DNA from: Streptomyces sp. NBC_00390
GTDB taxonomy: Bacteria; Actinomycetota; Actinomycetes; Streptomycetales; Streptomycetaceae
Direction of reading: 5' to 3'
NCBI RefSeq assembly: GCF_036057275.1
Contig: NZ_CP107945.1
Coordinates: 4,154,001-4,218,000, forward strand
DNA: 64,000 nt
In this document: positions 17,840 to 26,819 of the stretch, in pieces
Layout of the letters: every line of letters begins with the position of its first letter
Numbering within the stretch: the stretch's first letter is position 1
The notes under the pieces: model-generated
The model's input: the letters and a program-made list of their open reading frames with translations, nothing else
Database searches by the model: none
What the model was told of the DNA's origin: nothing
Made by a program: the position numbers and the translations under genes

Positions 17840-19812
17840 GCGCCCCTCCTTGAGTCCCATGTGTCCGTCGGACAGCCGGACGGCCCTGTGGCCGCCGCCC
17901 TGCGCCGCGCGAGTACGAAGACCGCGCCGGCGATGAGGACCGCTCCGCCGCCCACGGCCGCGGCGATCACCATGCCGGACCATCCTGCCCCTTCGGCCGC
18001 TTCGCTGTCTGCGCCGGTGGGCGAATCACCCTTCTTGTCGGCCGCGTCCGCCGCGCCCTTGTCCCCGTCGTCCGCGAGCACCGGGGCGTCATGCTCGGGA
18101 CCTGCCAGTTCGTCACCCAGCACGGCCACCCTAAGCACCACGCCGATCTCCGGATTCTCGGCGATCTCCGCGGCCTTCGCGCCCAGTGTGACGGCGATGT
18201 AGAAGCCGCCTTTGGCGTGTACCGGGACGACGTTCGGGTGGGACTCGTGGCGGTTGGTCCAGGCGACGGGCACGGTGCCCATCTCCAGCGCCATGGGACG
18301 CCCGTTGTAGATGGTCTGCGGGTTGAACTCCCCGTTGCCGCCGCCGACCGGTCCACGCGCGGGCGTGAAGACCTGGGTGGCTCCGTACGACCACACCGAG
18401 GAGGCGCCGTCCACGGTCGGCTCGTTGGCGAACTCGACGTCGTACCGCAGCTGCTGTCCCCAGCCGACCGGAACCCTGTACCAGAGTGTCTGCGACGGCA
18501 GAAGCCTGTCCCGCCACACGCCCTGCCCGATCTCCTTGGCATCGTTGAAGCCCGTGCCGCCCGTCACGTCCCGCGGATCGCCGGTCGGCAGTACGGCGCC
18601 CTTGTCGCCCTGGCCGTACTCGGGCTGCGACTGCGCCGGCGTGACCCCCTCGGCCAGCGGCTTCTCCATGCCGTAGGTCAGCTCCAGCGGCCACCGCGCG
18701 GCGTCCGAGCCCGGCTTGGACTCACGCTCGACCACCAGCCAGTACCGGCCCGCCTCGTCACACCTGCGGCCGCCCTCGGGACTGGGAATCCGGGCGACCG
18801 CAGAGGTCAGGGGCGTTGCCCCCTCCTTCTGGAAGAAGCGCTCGGTGCTCGTCCCGCAGGAACCGCCGGACCCGTACTGGACCACCGTGCGCAGGCCGTC
18901 GAGAGTGTCCACCGCCGCGCCCGGCTGCGGCACGGCCGTCGCCGAGAAGTCGGCCGTCGACGCGGCGTCCAGATCGGCGGCGTAATACCGCTTCTCACCG
19001 GGGCCGATGGTGTCCAGGTACTGCCCCGGGGTGAGCACGGGGGCCGCGTCCCGCGTCTGCCCGCCCTCGACCGGCCTGCCGCGGAAGCGGTAACCGTCCG
19101 CGGACAGCTGCGCCGAGCGCTGCAGCTGCCGGGCGAGCGCCTCGGCGTCCGGAGCGTCGTAGTAACGGCCGTTGCCGGCCCTCGCGATGCACTCCAGCTG
19201 CTGCCGTGCCGCGCCGCGCACCTGGAAGCCGACCGTGTCGATACGCAGCCCGACGCCGTCCTTGCCGAGCTGCTCGGCGACCTCGCAGGGTTGCGGGGTG
19301 CCGCAGGTGTCCTCGCCGTCGGAGATCAGCAGGATCGTGCGCGTGCCGATCGCCCCGTCGGCGGCCTTCGGCAGGTCCTGTGCGGCCTTCTGCAGCGACA
19401 GGCCGATGGGAGTGTCCCCCTTGGGCTGTACGGCTCCGACCGCCCGCTTCATGCCCTCCCGGTCCAGCGGCTTCACCGGCAGCGCCAGCCGGGTGTCGGT
19501 GCAGCCCTTCGGCTGGTCGGCGCCGTAGACGCGCAGGCCCGTCGGATAACCGTCCGGGAGCGCGTCGACGACCGTTCCCACCGCCTTGCGGGCGGACTCC
19601 ATCCGGGTGCTTCCCGTGCCGTCGTCATCGGCCATGGAGCCCGACGAGTCGAGCACCATCACCAGGCCGCTGCGGCCGTCCCCCTGCGGCGCCCGTGCTC
19701 CCTTGCCGGCCTGCTCCGCCGCGCCCGCGGCGGGCACGGGCCCGGCTGCCAGGGCGAGCAGTGCCGCGCCGATCGTTGCCACCGTCGCACGGCGGCGCAG
19801 TCGTGCTTTCAC
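17836..19812 (-). CDS. Membrane-anchored VWA-domain protein
   Basis: A 658-residue exported protein with a signal peptide (cleavage near residue 32). The VWA domain (about residues 48-235) has an intact MIDAS: D55-x-S57-x-S59, the Thr of GDTPIG and the Asp of LISDGEDTCG. Module A (LDTIGPGEKRYYAADLDAAS) and module B (TLWYRVPVGWGQQLRYDVEF) follow, then an acidic linker, a membrane helix (VLIAGAVFVLARRR) and a short tail. GTG at 19812 is chosen for its GGGAGGGG ribosome binding site. The downstream gene encodes a VWA-less paralogue. An adhesion or complex-assembly role at the surface is inferred from the VWA domain only. Confidence 0.87.
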   Translation of the reverse strand: MKARLRRRATVATIGAALLALAAGPVPAAGAAEQAGKGARAPQGDGRSGLVMVLDSSGSMADDDGTGSTRMESARKAVGTVVDALPDGYPTGLRVYGADQPKGCTDTRLALPVKPLDREGMKRAVGAVQPKGDTPIGLSLQKAAQDLPKAADGAIGTRTILLISDGEDTCGTPQPCEVAEQLGKDGVGLRIDTVGFQVRGAARQQLECIARAGNGRYYDAPDAEALARQLQRSAQLSADGYRFRGRPVEGGQTRDAAPVLTPGQYLDTIGPGEKRYYAADLDAASTADFSATAVPQPGAAVDTLDGLRTVVQYGSGGSCGTSTERFFQKEGATPLTSAVARIPSPEGGRRCDEAGRYWLVVERESKPGSDAARWPLELTYGMEKPLAEGVTPAQSQPEYGQGDKGAVLPTGDPRDVTGGTGFNDAKEIGQGVWRDRLLPSQTLWYRVPVGWGQQLRYDVEFANEPTVDGASSVWSYGATQVFTPARGPVGGGNGEFNPQTIYNGRPMALEMGTVPVAWTNRHESHPNVVPVHAKGGFYIAVTLGAKAAEIAENPEIGVVLRVAVLGDELAGPEHDAPVLADDGDKGAADAADKKGDSPTGADSEAAEGAGWSGMVIAAAVGGGAVLIAGAVFVLARRRAAATGPSGCPTDTWDSRRGA

Positions 19813-19953
19813 CGTGTCCCCTCCCATCACCCCAAAATTTGCTCTTGCAAGCTATCTATTTGCTGGAGTGAATACAAGAAGATCGCTGTCACGGTCCCGC
19901 TACAGCGGCGGCCGTGCTGCGCCGAGCAGGACAACCACACCCGGACAGCACGA

Positions 19954-19981
19954 AGCCCCGGCCGCTCACGCGGCCGGGGCT
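19954..19981 (-). terminator. Terminator after the DLW-39 gene
   Basis: An 11-bp perfect stem (19954-19964 with 19971-19981), 6-nt loop, lies 21 nt past the small gene's stop. Confidence 0.8.
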
Positions 19982-20002
19982 CCATGATCCAAAGTCTGCG
20001 TC

Positions 20003-20137
20003 TCACACACCCGAACCTGCGGGCACGGAGTCGGTCGCCTCCGTCCACAGATCCTGCTCGGCGCGATCCGCCTGGATCTGGCGGTACACGAGGAGCCCGC
20101 CGATGGCGGCCAGTGCGACCAGGAGAAGCTTCTTCAC
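20003..20137 (-). CDS. DLW-39 family peptide
   Basis: A 44-residue peptide: an N-terminal hydrophobic helix (KKLLLVALAAIGGLLVYRQI) then ADRAEQDLWTEATD, carrying the DLW signature of the actinobacterial DLW-39 family. GTG at 20137 follows GAGG. It has its own terminator. Single-pass membrane peptide of unknown function, conserved beside tRNA-Ile and gyrA in streptomycetes. Confidence 0.82.
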   Translation of the reverse strand: MKKLLLVALAAIGGLLVYRQIQADRAEQDLWTEATDSVPAGSGV

Positions 20138-20259
20138 CGCGCGACCTCGTCTTTCCTTGACGTATGAGGACTTCTGGCGCCCGACTATACACACCGATCG
20201 ATACCGTTCGGTGACCTACCTCCGGTCCGCGCTCCCCCAACTCGGGCCCGGCACAAAGA

Positions 20260-20296
20260 GATCGGCCCGGACGGAAACATTCCGTCCGGGCCGATC
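20260..20296 (-). terminator. Terminator of tRNA-Ile
   Basis: A 16-bp perfect stem (20260-20275 with 20281-20296) starts 7 nt after the tRNA 3' end. Confidence 0.88.
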
Positions 20297-20303
20297 GACA
20301 CTG

Positions 20304-20377
20304 TGGGGCTAACAGGATTTGAACCTGTGGCCTCATCCTTATCAGGGATGCGCTCTAACCAACTGAGCTATAGCCCC
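20304..20377 (-). tRNA. tRNA-Ile (anticodon GAT)
   Basis: A 74-nt cloverleaf with acceptor GGGGCTA/TAGCCCC, D-arm AGCTCAGTTGGTTAGAGC, anticodon loop CTGATAA (GAT) and T-arm GGTTCAAATCC. The 3' CCA is not encoded. It lies on the gyrA strand, as in mycobacteria, where tRNA-Ile and tRNA-Ala follow gyrA together. Confidence 0.97.
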
Positions 20378-20459
20378 GCCGCGCTGCGCGCTGACCTCTG
20401 AAGATTAGCGCACCCGGCGGGCATGGCCAAAATCGGTATCCGCAGACCTCCGACCAGGG

Positions 20460-21146
20460 CTACTCGTCCTCGGCGAGCGTGAGCTCCACACCGCCCACGA
20501 AACCGGCGGAGAGGTTGTAGATGAAGGCCCCGAGCGTGGCGAGGGCCGTCGCCAGCACCACATCGATCACCGCGATGACCGACGTGAACATGAGCACCCG
20601 CGGCAGCGACAGGAACGACTGGAGGTCGAAGCCGTTGCTCTCGTTGGAGCCGGTGGCCTCGCTGATCGTGCCGCCGACGGTCGAGAAGACACCCATCGCG
20701 TCCATGACCATCCACAGCACCGCGGACGCGACCACGGTGCAGATGCCCAGCGCGATCGACAGCAGGAAGCTGACCTTCATCACCGACCACGGGTCGGCCT
20801 TGGCCACGCGCAGGCGGGCCTTGCGCGTACGCGGAGTGGTACGGGCCCCGGTGCGCGGCCGGCGCACGGCGGCGCCCGCCTGCTGACCGGTGCGCTGCTG
20901 CCCGCCCTGCGTGCCGCCCTGCGGCGTGGGGTAGGCCTGCGGCGGATGGTAGGGCTGCGCCGCCTGCTGGGCAGCGGGCTGCTGGCCGCCGGCATACATC
21001 TCGTGCGGGGGCTGATGCCCCCGGGTGTCCGTCACCGTAATCCCCCTACCTTCGGTGGAGGTGCCCCCACCCTGGGAGTCCGCGGCAGGGCCACGGGCAC
21101 CGTCAGCTCCCGAAGCGGCCGATCCGGCGCCCGTGGCTCCACTCAC
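20460..21146 (-). CDS. DUF3566 family membrane protein (gyrA-linked)
   Basis: A 228-residue protein. The first 105 residues are a Gly/Gln/Pro-rich disordered region, a basic segment (RTRKARLRVAKADPW) follows, then two membrane helices (about 120-145 and 180-205) separated by a short loop, typical of DUF3566. It starts 3 nt after the gyrA stop (GTG at 21146), so it is surely transcribed with gyrA. The same gene follows gyrA in mycobacteria. Its function is unknown. Confidence 0.88.
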   Translation of the reverse strand: MSGATGAGSAASGADGARGPAADSQGGGTSTEGRGITVTDTRGHQPPHEMYAGGQQPAAQQAAQPYHPPQAYPTPQGGTQGGQQRTGQQAGAAVRRPRTGARTTPRTRKARLRVAKADPWSVMKVSFLLSIALGICTVVASAVLWMVMDAMGVFSTVGGTISEATGSNESNGFDLQSFLSLPRVLMFTSVIAVIDVVLATALATLGAFIYNLSAGFVGGVELTLAEDE

Positions 21147-21149
21147 GCT

Positions 21150-23753
21150 TTACTCCTCGTGCTCCCCGGCCGAGGGCTCGGTGCCCTCGACTGCCGCCTC
21201 GGCCGCCTCACCGCCGGCCTCATCGGTCCCTTCGACCTCTTCGGCCTCGCGGCCTGCCTCGGCGTTACGAGCGATACCGACAACGGCATCCCGCTTGCCC
21301 AGGTTGATCAGTTGGACGCCCATGGTGTCACGGCCCGTCTCCCTGACTTCATTGACTCGCGTACGAATCACGCCGCCACCGAGCGTGATGGCGAGGATCT
21401 CGTCGGTCTCCTCGACCACCAGCGCACCCACGAGCGATCCGCGGTCCTCCACGATCTTGGCGGCCTTGATACCGAGGCCGCCGCGGCCCTGGACGCGGTA
21501 CTCGTCGACGGGGGTCCGCTTCGCGTACCCACCATCGGTGGCAGTGAACACGAACGTACCTGGCCGGACGACATTCATCGAGAGGAGTTCGTCCCCCTCA
21601 CGGAAACTCATCCCCTTCACACCGGACGTCGCACGGCCCATCGGGCGCAGCGCATCGTCCGTTGCAGTGAACCGGATCGACTGCGCCTTCCTGCTGATCA
21701 GCAGCAGATCGTCCTCGGCGGAGACCAGCTCCGCGCCGATCAGCTCGTCGGGCGCACCGCCGTCGCCCTCCGTCTCACGGAGGTTGATCGCGATGACACC
21801 GCCCGAGCGAGGCGAGTCGTAGTCCTTCAGCGGGGTCTTCTTGACCAGGCCCGCCTTGGTCGCCAGCACCAGATACGGCGCCGCCTCGTAGTCACGGATC
21901 GCGAGGATCTCGGCGATCTGCTCGTCCGGCTGGAAGGCGAGCAGGTTGGCGACGTGCTGGCCACGCGCATCGCGGCCGGCGTCCGGCAGCTCGTACGCCT
22001 TGGCCCGGTAGACCCTGCCCTTGTTGGTGAAGAACAGCAGCCAGTGGTGCGTGGTGGAGACGAAGAAGTGGTCGACGATGTCGTCCTCCTTCAGCTTCGT
22101 GCCCCGCACCCCCTTGCCGCCGCGCTTCTGTGAGCGGTAGTCGTCGGTCTTGGTGCGCTTCACATAGCCGCCACGCGTGATCGTGACGACGATGTCCTCC
22201 TCGGCGATGAGGTCCTCGATGGACATGTCACCGTCGAAGGGCACCAGCTTGGAGCGCCGGTCGTCGCCGAACTTCTCGACGATGACGGCCAGTTCCTCGC
22301 TGACGATGCCACGCTGCTTCTCGGGCGAGGCAAGGATCGCGTTGTACTCGTTGATCTTCGCCTGCAGCTCGTCGTGCTCCTGCACGATCTTCTGGCGCTC
22401 CAGGGCGGCCAGCCGGCGCAGCTGCATCTCGAGAATGGCGTTGGCCTGGATCTCGTCGATCTGCAGCAGGTCCATCAGGCCCGCACGCGCGACCTCGACC
22501 GTGTCACTGCGCCGGATCAGCGCGATGACCTCGTCGATCGCGTCCAGTGCCTTGAGCAGACCGCGCAGGATGTGCGCCCGCTCCTCGGCCTTGCGCAGCC
22601 GGAACTTCGTCCGCCGGACGATGACCTCGATCTGGTGCGTCACCCAGTGGCGGATGAACGCGTCCAGCGAGAGCGTGCGCGGCACACCGTCGACCAGGGC
22701 CAGCATGTTGGCGCCGAAGTTCGTCTGCAGGTCGGTGTGCTTGTAGAGGTTGTTGAGGACGACCTTGGCGACGGCATCGCGCTTGAGCACGATGACGAGC
22801 CGCTGGCCGGTGCGCGAGGACGTCTCGTCGCGGACGTCGGCGATGCCGCCGATCTTGCCGTCCTTGACGAGGTCGGCGATCTTCTGCGCGAGGTTGTCCG
22901 GGTTGACCTGGTACGGAAGCTCCGTGACCACCAGGCACTGACGGTTCTGGATCTCCTCGACCTCGACGACCGCACGCATCGTGATGGAGCCGCGACCGGT
23001 GCGGTACGCCTCCTCGATGCCCTTGCGGCCCACGACCAGAGCACCGGACGGGAAGTCCGGGCCCTTGATCCGCTCGATGAGCGCGTCGAGCAGCTCCTCG
23101 TGCGAAGCGTCCGGGTGCTCCAGCGCCCACTGCGCGCCGGCCGCGACCTCGCGCAGATTGTGCGGCGGGATGTTGGTCGCCATACCGACCGCGATGCCGG
23201 CCGAGCCGTTGACCAGGAGATTCGGGAAGCGCGCCGGCAGGACCGTCGGCTCCTGGTTGCGGCCGTCGTAGTTGTCCTGGAAGTCGACGGTCTCCTCGTC
23301 GATGTCCCGGAGCATCTCCATCGACTGCGGCATCAGCTTGCACTCGGTGTACCGCATGGCGGCGGCCGGGTCGTTGCCCGGGGAGCCGAAGTTGCCGTTG
23401 GAGTCCACCAGCGGCATGCGCATCGACCACGGCTGGGCCAGCCGGACCAGGGCGTCGTAGATCGAGGAGTCGCCGTGCGGGTGGTACGTACCCATGACGT
23501 CGCCGACGACGCGGGCGCACTTGTAGAAGCCCTTCTCGGGCCGGTAGCCGCCGTCGTACATCGCGTACAGCACGCGGCGGTGGACGGGCTTGAGGCCGTC
23601 CCGCACGTCCGGCAGCGCACGCGAGACGATGACGGACATCGCGTAGTCGAGGTACGAGCGCTGCATCTCGGTCTCGAGCCCGACGGGCTCGATCCGCAGC
23701 TGCGGCCCTTCGTCTTCGGTTTCTGTGGTCACAGGAGTGTTCTCGTCGGCCAT
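21150..23753 (-). CDS. gyrA: DNA gyrase subunit A
   Basis: An 867-residue type IIA topoisomerase subunit that cuts and rejoins DNA. The catalytic Tyr is Y135 in AMRYTECKL. The quinolone-resistance region HPHGDSSIYD (residues 91-100) has Ser96 and Asp100 at the positions of E. coli Ser83 and Asp87, a sensitive-type combination. The C-terminal six-bladed wrapping domain is complete with the QKRGGKGVRG GyrA box. It ends in an acidic tail. ATG at 23753 lies 41 nt after gyrB, so the two form one operon with the DUF3566 gene. Confidence 0.98.
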   Translation of the reverse strand: MADENTPVTTETEDEGPQLRIEPVGLETEMQRSYLDYAMSVIVSRALPDVRDGLKPVHRRVLYAMYDGGYRPEKGFYKCARVVGDVMGTYHPHGDSSIYDALVRLAQPWSMRMPLVDSNGNFGSPGNDPAAAMRYTECKLMPQSMEMLRDIDEETVDFQDNYDGRNQEPTVLPARFPNLLVNGSAGIAVGMATNIPPHNLREVAAGAQWALEHPDASHEELLDALIERIKGPDFPSGALVVGRKGIEEAYRTGRGSITMRAVVEVEEIQNRQCLVVTELPYQVNPDNLAQKIADLVKDGKIGGIADVRDETSSRTGQRLVIVLKRDAVAKVVLNNLYKHTDLQTNFGANMLALVDGVPRTLSLDAFIRHWVTHQIEVIVRRTKFRLRKAEERAHILRGLLKALDAIDEVIALIRRSDTVEVARAGLMDLLQIDEIQANAILEMQLRRLAALERQKIVQEHDELQAKINEYNAILASPEKQRGIVSEELAVIVEKFGDDRRSKLVPFDGDMSIEDLIAEEDIVVTITRGGYVKRTKTDDYRSQKRGGKGVRGTKLKEDDIVDHFFVSTTHHWLLFFTNKGRVYRAKAYELPDAGRDARGQHVANLLAFQPDEQIAEILAIRDYEAAPYLVLATKAGLVKKTPLKDYDSPRSGGVIAINLRETEGDGGAPDELIGAELVSAEDDLLLISRKAQSIRFTATDDALRPMGRATSGVKGMSFREGDELLSMNVVRPGTFVFTATDGGYAKRTPVDEYRVQGRGGLGIKAAKIVEDRGSLVGALVVEETDEILAITLGGGVIRTRVNEVRETGRDTMGVQLINLGKRDAVVGIARNAEAGREAEEVEGTDEAGGEAAEAAVEGTEPSAGEHEE

Positions 23754-23794
23754 TGCTGGTCTTCAGTCCTTTCGTGCGGTCAGCTGAGACCGAC

Positions 23795-25840
23795 TCAGAT
23801 GTCGAGGAAGCGGACGTCCTTGGCATTGCGCTGGATGAACGAGCGCCGTGCCTCCACGTCCTCGCCCATCAGCACCGAGAACAGGTCGTCGGCCTGCGCG
23901 GCGTCGTCCAGGGTGACCTGGCCGAGAACGCGGTGCTCGATGTCCATGGTGGTGATGCGCAGTTCCTCGGCGTTCATCTCGCCGAGACCCTTGAAGCGCT
24001 GGATCGAGTCCTCCTTGATCCGCTTGCCCTGCTGCTTGCCGAGCGCCACGAGCGCGTCGCGCTCACGGTCCGAGTAGGCGTACTCGAAGTCGTCACGGCC
24101 CCACTTGATCTTGTAGAGCGGCGGGCGGGACAGGAACACGTGCCCGGCCTCGACCAGCGGCCGCATGAAGCGGAACAGGAAGGTCAGCAACAGGGTGTTG
24201 ATGTGCTGGCCGTCGACGTCGGCGTCCGCCATCAGGATGATCTTGTGATAGCGGAGCTTCTCGATGTCGAAGTCCTCGTGGACTCCCGTGCCGAAGGCCG
24301 AGATCAGCGCCTGCACCTCGGTGTTCTGCAGGATCTTGTCGATCCGCGCCTTCTCGACGTTCAGGATCTTGCCTCGGATGGGCAGGATCGCCTGGTACAT
24401 CGGGTTGCGGCCGGACTTGGCCGAGCCGCCGGCGGAGTCACCCTCGACGATGAAGATCTCGCACTTGGTCGGGTCGTTCGACTGGCAGTCGGACAGCTTG
24501 CCGGGCAGCGAGGCGCTCTCCAGCAGACCCTTGCGGCGCGTCAGGTCGCGGGCCTTGCGGGCGGCGACGCGGGCCGTGGCGGCCTGGATGGCCTTGCGGA
24601 TGATGTCCACGGCTTCGTTGGGGTTGCGGTCGAACCAGTCGGTGAGGTGTTCGTTGACGACCTTCTGGACGAAGGTCTTCGCCTCCGTGTTGCCCAGCTT
24701 GGTCTTGGTCTGGCCCTCGAACTGGGGCTCGCCGAGCTTGATCGAGATGATCGCGGTCAGACCTTCGCGGATGTCCTCACCCGTGAGGTTGTCGTCCTTC
24801 TCGCGCAGCAGCTTCTTGTCGCGCGCGTACCGGTTGACGAGACCCGTCAGCGCGGCGCGGAAGCCTTCTTCGTGCGTACCGCCCTCGTGCGTGTGGATCG
24901 TGTTGGCAAACGAGTAGACACCCTCGCTGTACTGCGAGTTCCACTGCATCGCGACCTCGAGGGAGAGGAGCCTCTCCTTGTCCTCGGCGTTGATGTCGAT
25001 GACGGTGGGGTGGATCAGCTCGCCCTTGCGGGAGTTCAGGTACGTCACGAAGTCGACGATGCCGCCTTCGTAGTGGTACGTGACCGTCCTCGCCGGCGGC
25101 TCCTCGGCCGCCTCGGCGTCAGGGTCGTCGGCGCCGACCGTCGCCTTCGCGGACTCGCGCTCGTCCGTCAGCGTCAGGGTGAGGCCCTTGTTGAGGAAGG
25201 CCATTTCCTGGAAGCGGCGCGAGAGTGTCTCGAAGGAGTACTCGGTGGTCTCGAAGATGTCCGGGTCGGCCCAGAAGGTGACCGACGTGCCGGAGTCCTC
25301 GACCGCCTCGTGCTTCTCCAGCGGCCCGGTGGGCACACCCTGCTTGTACTCCTGTGTCCAGCGGAAGCCGTCCCGCTTGATGTCGACCGCGATCTTGGTC
25401 GACAGGGCGTTCACGACGGACACACCGACACCGTGCAGACCGCCGGAGACGGCGTAGCCGCCGCCGCCGAACTTGCCGCCCGCGTGCAGCACGGTGAGGA
25501 CGACCTCGACGGCCGGCTTCTTCTCCACCGGGTGCATGTCGACCGGGATACCGCGTCCGTTGTCGATCACCCGTACGCCGCCGTCGGCGAGGATCGTGAC
25601 GTCGATTCTGTCCGCGTGACCGGCCATCGCCTCGTCGACGGAGTTGTCGACGACCTCTTGCACGAGGTGGTGCAGGCCGCGCTCACCGGTCGAGCCGATG
25701 TACATGCCAGGCCGCTTGCGGACCGCGTCCAGACCCTCGAGGACGGTGATCGCGCTGGCGTCGTACGACGAGCTCGCCTCGCCGGTCCCGTCGGCAGCAG
25801 TGGAAGGAATGTTCTCGTTGGGGTTGCCGGAATCGGCCAC
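23795..25840 (-). CDS. gyrB: DNA gyrase subunit B
   Basis: A 681-residue ATPase subunit of gyrase. The GHKL ATP site includes EVVDNSVDEA, DNGRGIPV and GGLHGVGVSVVNAL; the Toprim domain has EGDSAGG and the DADVDGQH metal site; the C-terminal region carries QRFKGLGEM. GTG at 25840 follows AAAGGG. The upstream TTG-type extension (to 25864) adds eight residues with no family support. It leads the gyrB-gyrA-DUF3566 set. The gene is separated from dciA by 424 nt, so it has its own promoter. Confidence 0.98.
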   Translation of the reverse strand: MADSGNPNENIPSTAADGTGEASSSYDASAITVLEGLDAVRKRPGMYIGSTGERGLHHLVQEVVDNSVDEAMAGHADRIDVTILADGGVRVIDNGRGIPVDMHPVEKKPAVEVVLTVLHAGGKFGGGGYAVSGGLHGVGVSVVNALSTKIAVDIKRDGFRWTQEYKQGVPTGPLEKHEAVEDSGTSVTFWADPDIFETTEYSFETLSRRFQEMAFLNKGLTLTLTDERESAKATVGADDPDAEAAEEPPARTVTYHYEGGIVDFVTYLNSRKGELIHPTVIDINAEDKERLLSLEVAMQWNSQYSEGVYSFANTIHTHEGGTHEEGFRAALTGLVNRYARDKKLLREKDDNLTGEDIREGLTAIISIKLGEPQFEGQTKTKLGNTEAKTFVQKVVNEHLTDWFDRNPNEAVDIIRKAIQAATARVAARKARDLTRRKGLLESASLPGKLSDCQSNDPTKCEIFIVEGDSAGGSAKSGRNPMYQAILPIRGKILNVEKARIDKILQNTEVQALISAFGTGVHEDFDIEKLRYHKIILMADADVDGQHINTLLLTFLFRFMRPLVEAGHVFLSRPPLYKIKWGRDDFEYAYSDRERDALVALGKQQGKRIKEDSIQRFKGLGEMNAEELRITTMDIEHRVLGQVTLDDAAQADDLFSVLMGEDVEARRSFIQRNAKDVRFLDI

Positions 25841-26264
25841 GAAGCGCCCTTTCTGGCACAGCACAAGCCGTTCTCCGCGTGAGCGGGAGCGGCTGCGTCG
25901 TTCGGCATTAATCGACGTCCCGCTACAGAAGCGGGATTGTCCACCAGTCTACCGGTACCACCGACACTCATGGGGGTTTGCCGGTGGCTGAGTCCGCATG
26001 TGCCGCCCTGAACCCTGTCCGTCCGACTCCCCATATTCGGGCAGGGGCTCCAAGAGGCTCACACGGGCGCCAGGCGCTTCGGGCTGTCAACCGTCCACTA
26101 CCGTGAGGGACGCCTCACGCGCCTCGTGCGGTTTCTTCTGTCGCACGGGCCCGAGCACGGGTGGGAACGGGAGGCTGAGCAGGGGTCTGACCAGGGGGCG
26201 AAGCCCTGCTCAGAGCAGGGATCCGAGCAGTCAGCGGGTGCGTCCGGCGTGCTTGGCTCCGGAC
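25841..26264. promoter_or_regulatory. gyrB upstream region and dciA 3' region with competing hairpins
   Basis: No gene is supported here. Arms 26175-26184 and 26204-26213 can form a 10-bp perfect stem, and 26204-26211 with 26213-26220 can form an alternative hairpin that shares the same arm, so they exclude each other. A small hairpin (CCCGC/GCGGG) lies near 25919-25935, and one DnaA-like 9-mer (TTGTCCACC) lies at 25937-25945. The former probably terminates recF-dciA; the latter area is the gyrB promoter and leader. Confidence 0.5.
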
Positions 26265-26819
26265 TCAGCCGTAGGTGTCCCCGGGACCGGTGCTCCCCGG
26301 CGCCCGCAGGGGTCCGAACCTTCGGGCGGGCCCGCCCGGGCCCAGCACCTTGATCAGCCGGACCGTGCCCTGACCCAGGTCCTCGTTGAGCCGCGCCACC
26401 AGCCGTGGCGCCAGCAGGCGCAGTTGTGTGGCCCAGGCCGTCGAATCGCACTGCACGGTCAGCACACGCTGGTCGGGATCGTCGTCGTACCGCAGCGGCA
26501 CACAGTGGTTCGCCAGGTCCTCGCCGACGATCTGGGGCCACCTGCCCATGACCCCGCCCACAGCAGCCGGGGTCTCCCAGCCCCGCTCGGTGATCAGCCG
26601 GTTGATGGCGGCACCCAGCGGCAGCGGATCCCGTCCGTCCGCCCGTGCCCCGGATCTCAGCCCGCCACCGCGGCGGGCCTGCTTCTTCTGCTGCGCCGCG
26701 GCACCGCGCGCCTTCGCCTGCTCCTTGGCCGCACGCAGGGCCACGCGGGCCAGGTCCACCCCCGACGACTCGGGGACCTTCGCGGGCTCGGGCACCACGG
26801 GCGTCTCGTCCTCGCTCAT
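26265..26819 (-). CDS. dciA: DUF721 / DciA-like replicative helicase loader
   Basis: A 184-residue protein. Residues 1-65 are charged and Ala-rich (AKEQAKARGAAAQQKKQARR); residues 70-165 form the DUF721 domain with WPQIVGEDLANHCVPL and LTVQCDSTAWATQLRLL. DUF721 proteins are DciA, which assists loading of DnaB in bacteria lacking DnaC or DnaI; the Mycobacterium member (next to recF) has been shown to be needed for replication. ATG at 26819 overlaps the recF stop (ATGA). Its place between recF and gyrB matches the family. Confidence 0.88.
   Translation of the reverse strand: MSEDETPVVPEPAKVPESSGVDLARVALRAAKEQAKARGAAAQQKKQARRGGGLRSGARADGRDPLPLGAAINRLITERGWETPAAVGGVMGRWPQIVGEDLANHCVPLRYDDDPDQRVLTVQCDSTAWATQLRLLAPRLVARLNEDLGQGTVRLIKVLGPGGPARRFGPLRAPGSTGPGDTYG

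Noticed and set aside
14147..20303. Integrative element between the two tRNA genes
   Set aside because: No integrase, no duplicated tRNA 3' end, and base composition equal to the neighbours.
22374..25882. Long plus-strand open frames (567 and 709 codons) opposite gyrA and gyrB
   Set aside because: They are antisense frames kept open by the high third-position GC of real genes. They have no ribosome binding site, no recognisable domain and Arg/Asp/Val-rich composition.
25937..25945. Single DnaA-like box before gyrB
   Set aside because: One mismatch and isolated; such 9-mers are expected by chance in this GC-rich, box-rich neighbourhood. No functional claim is made.
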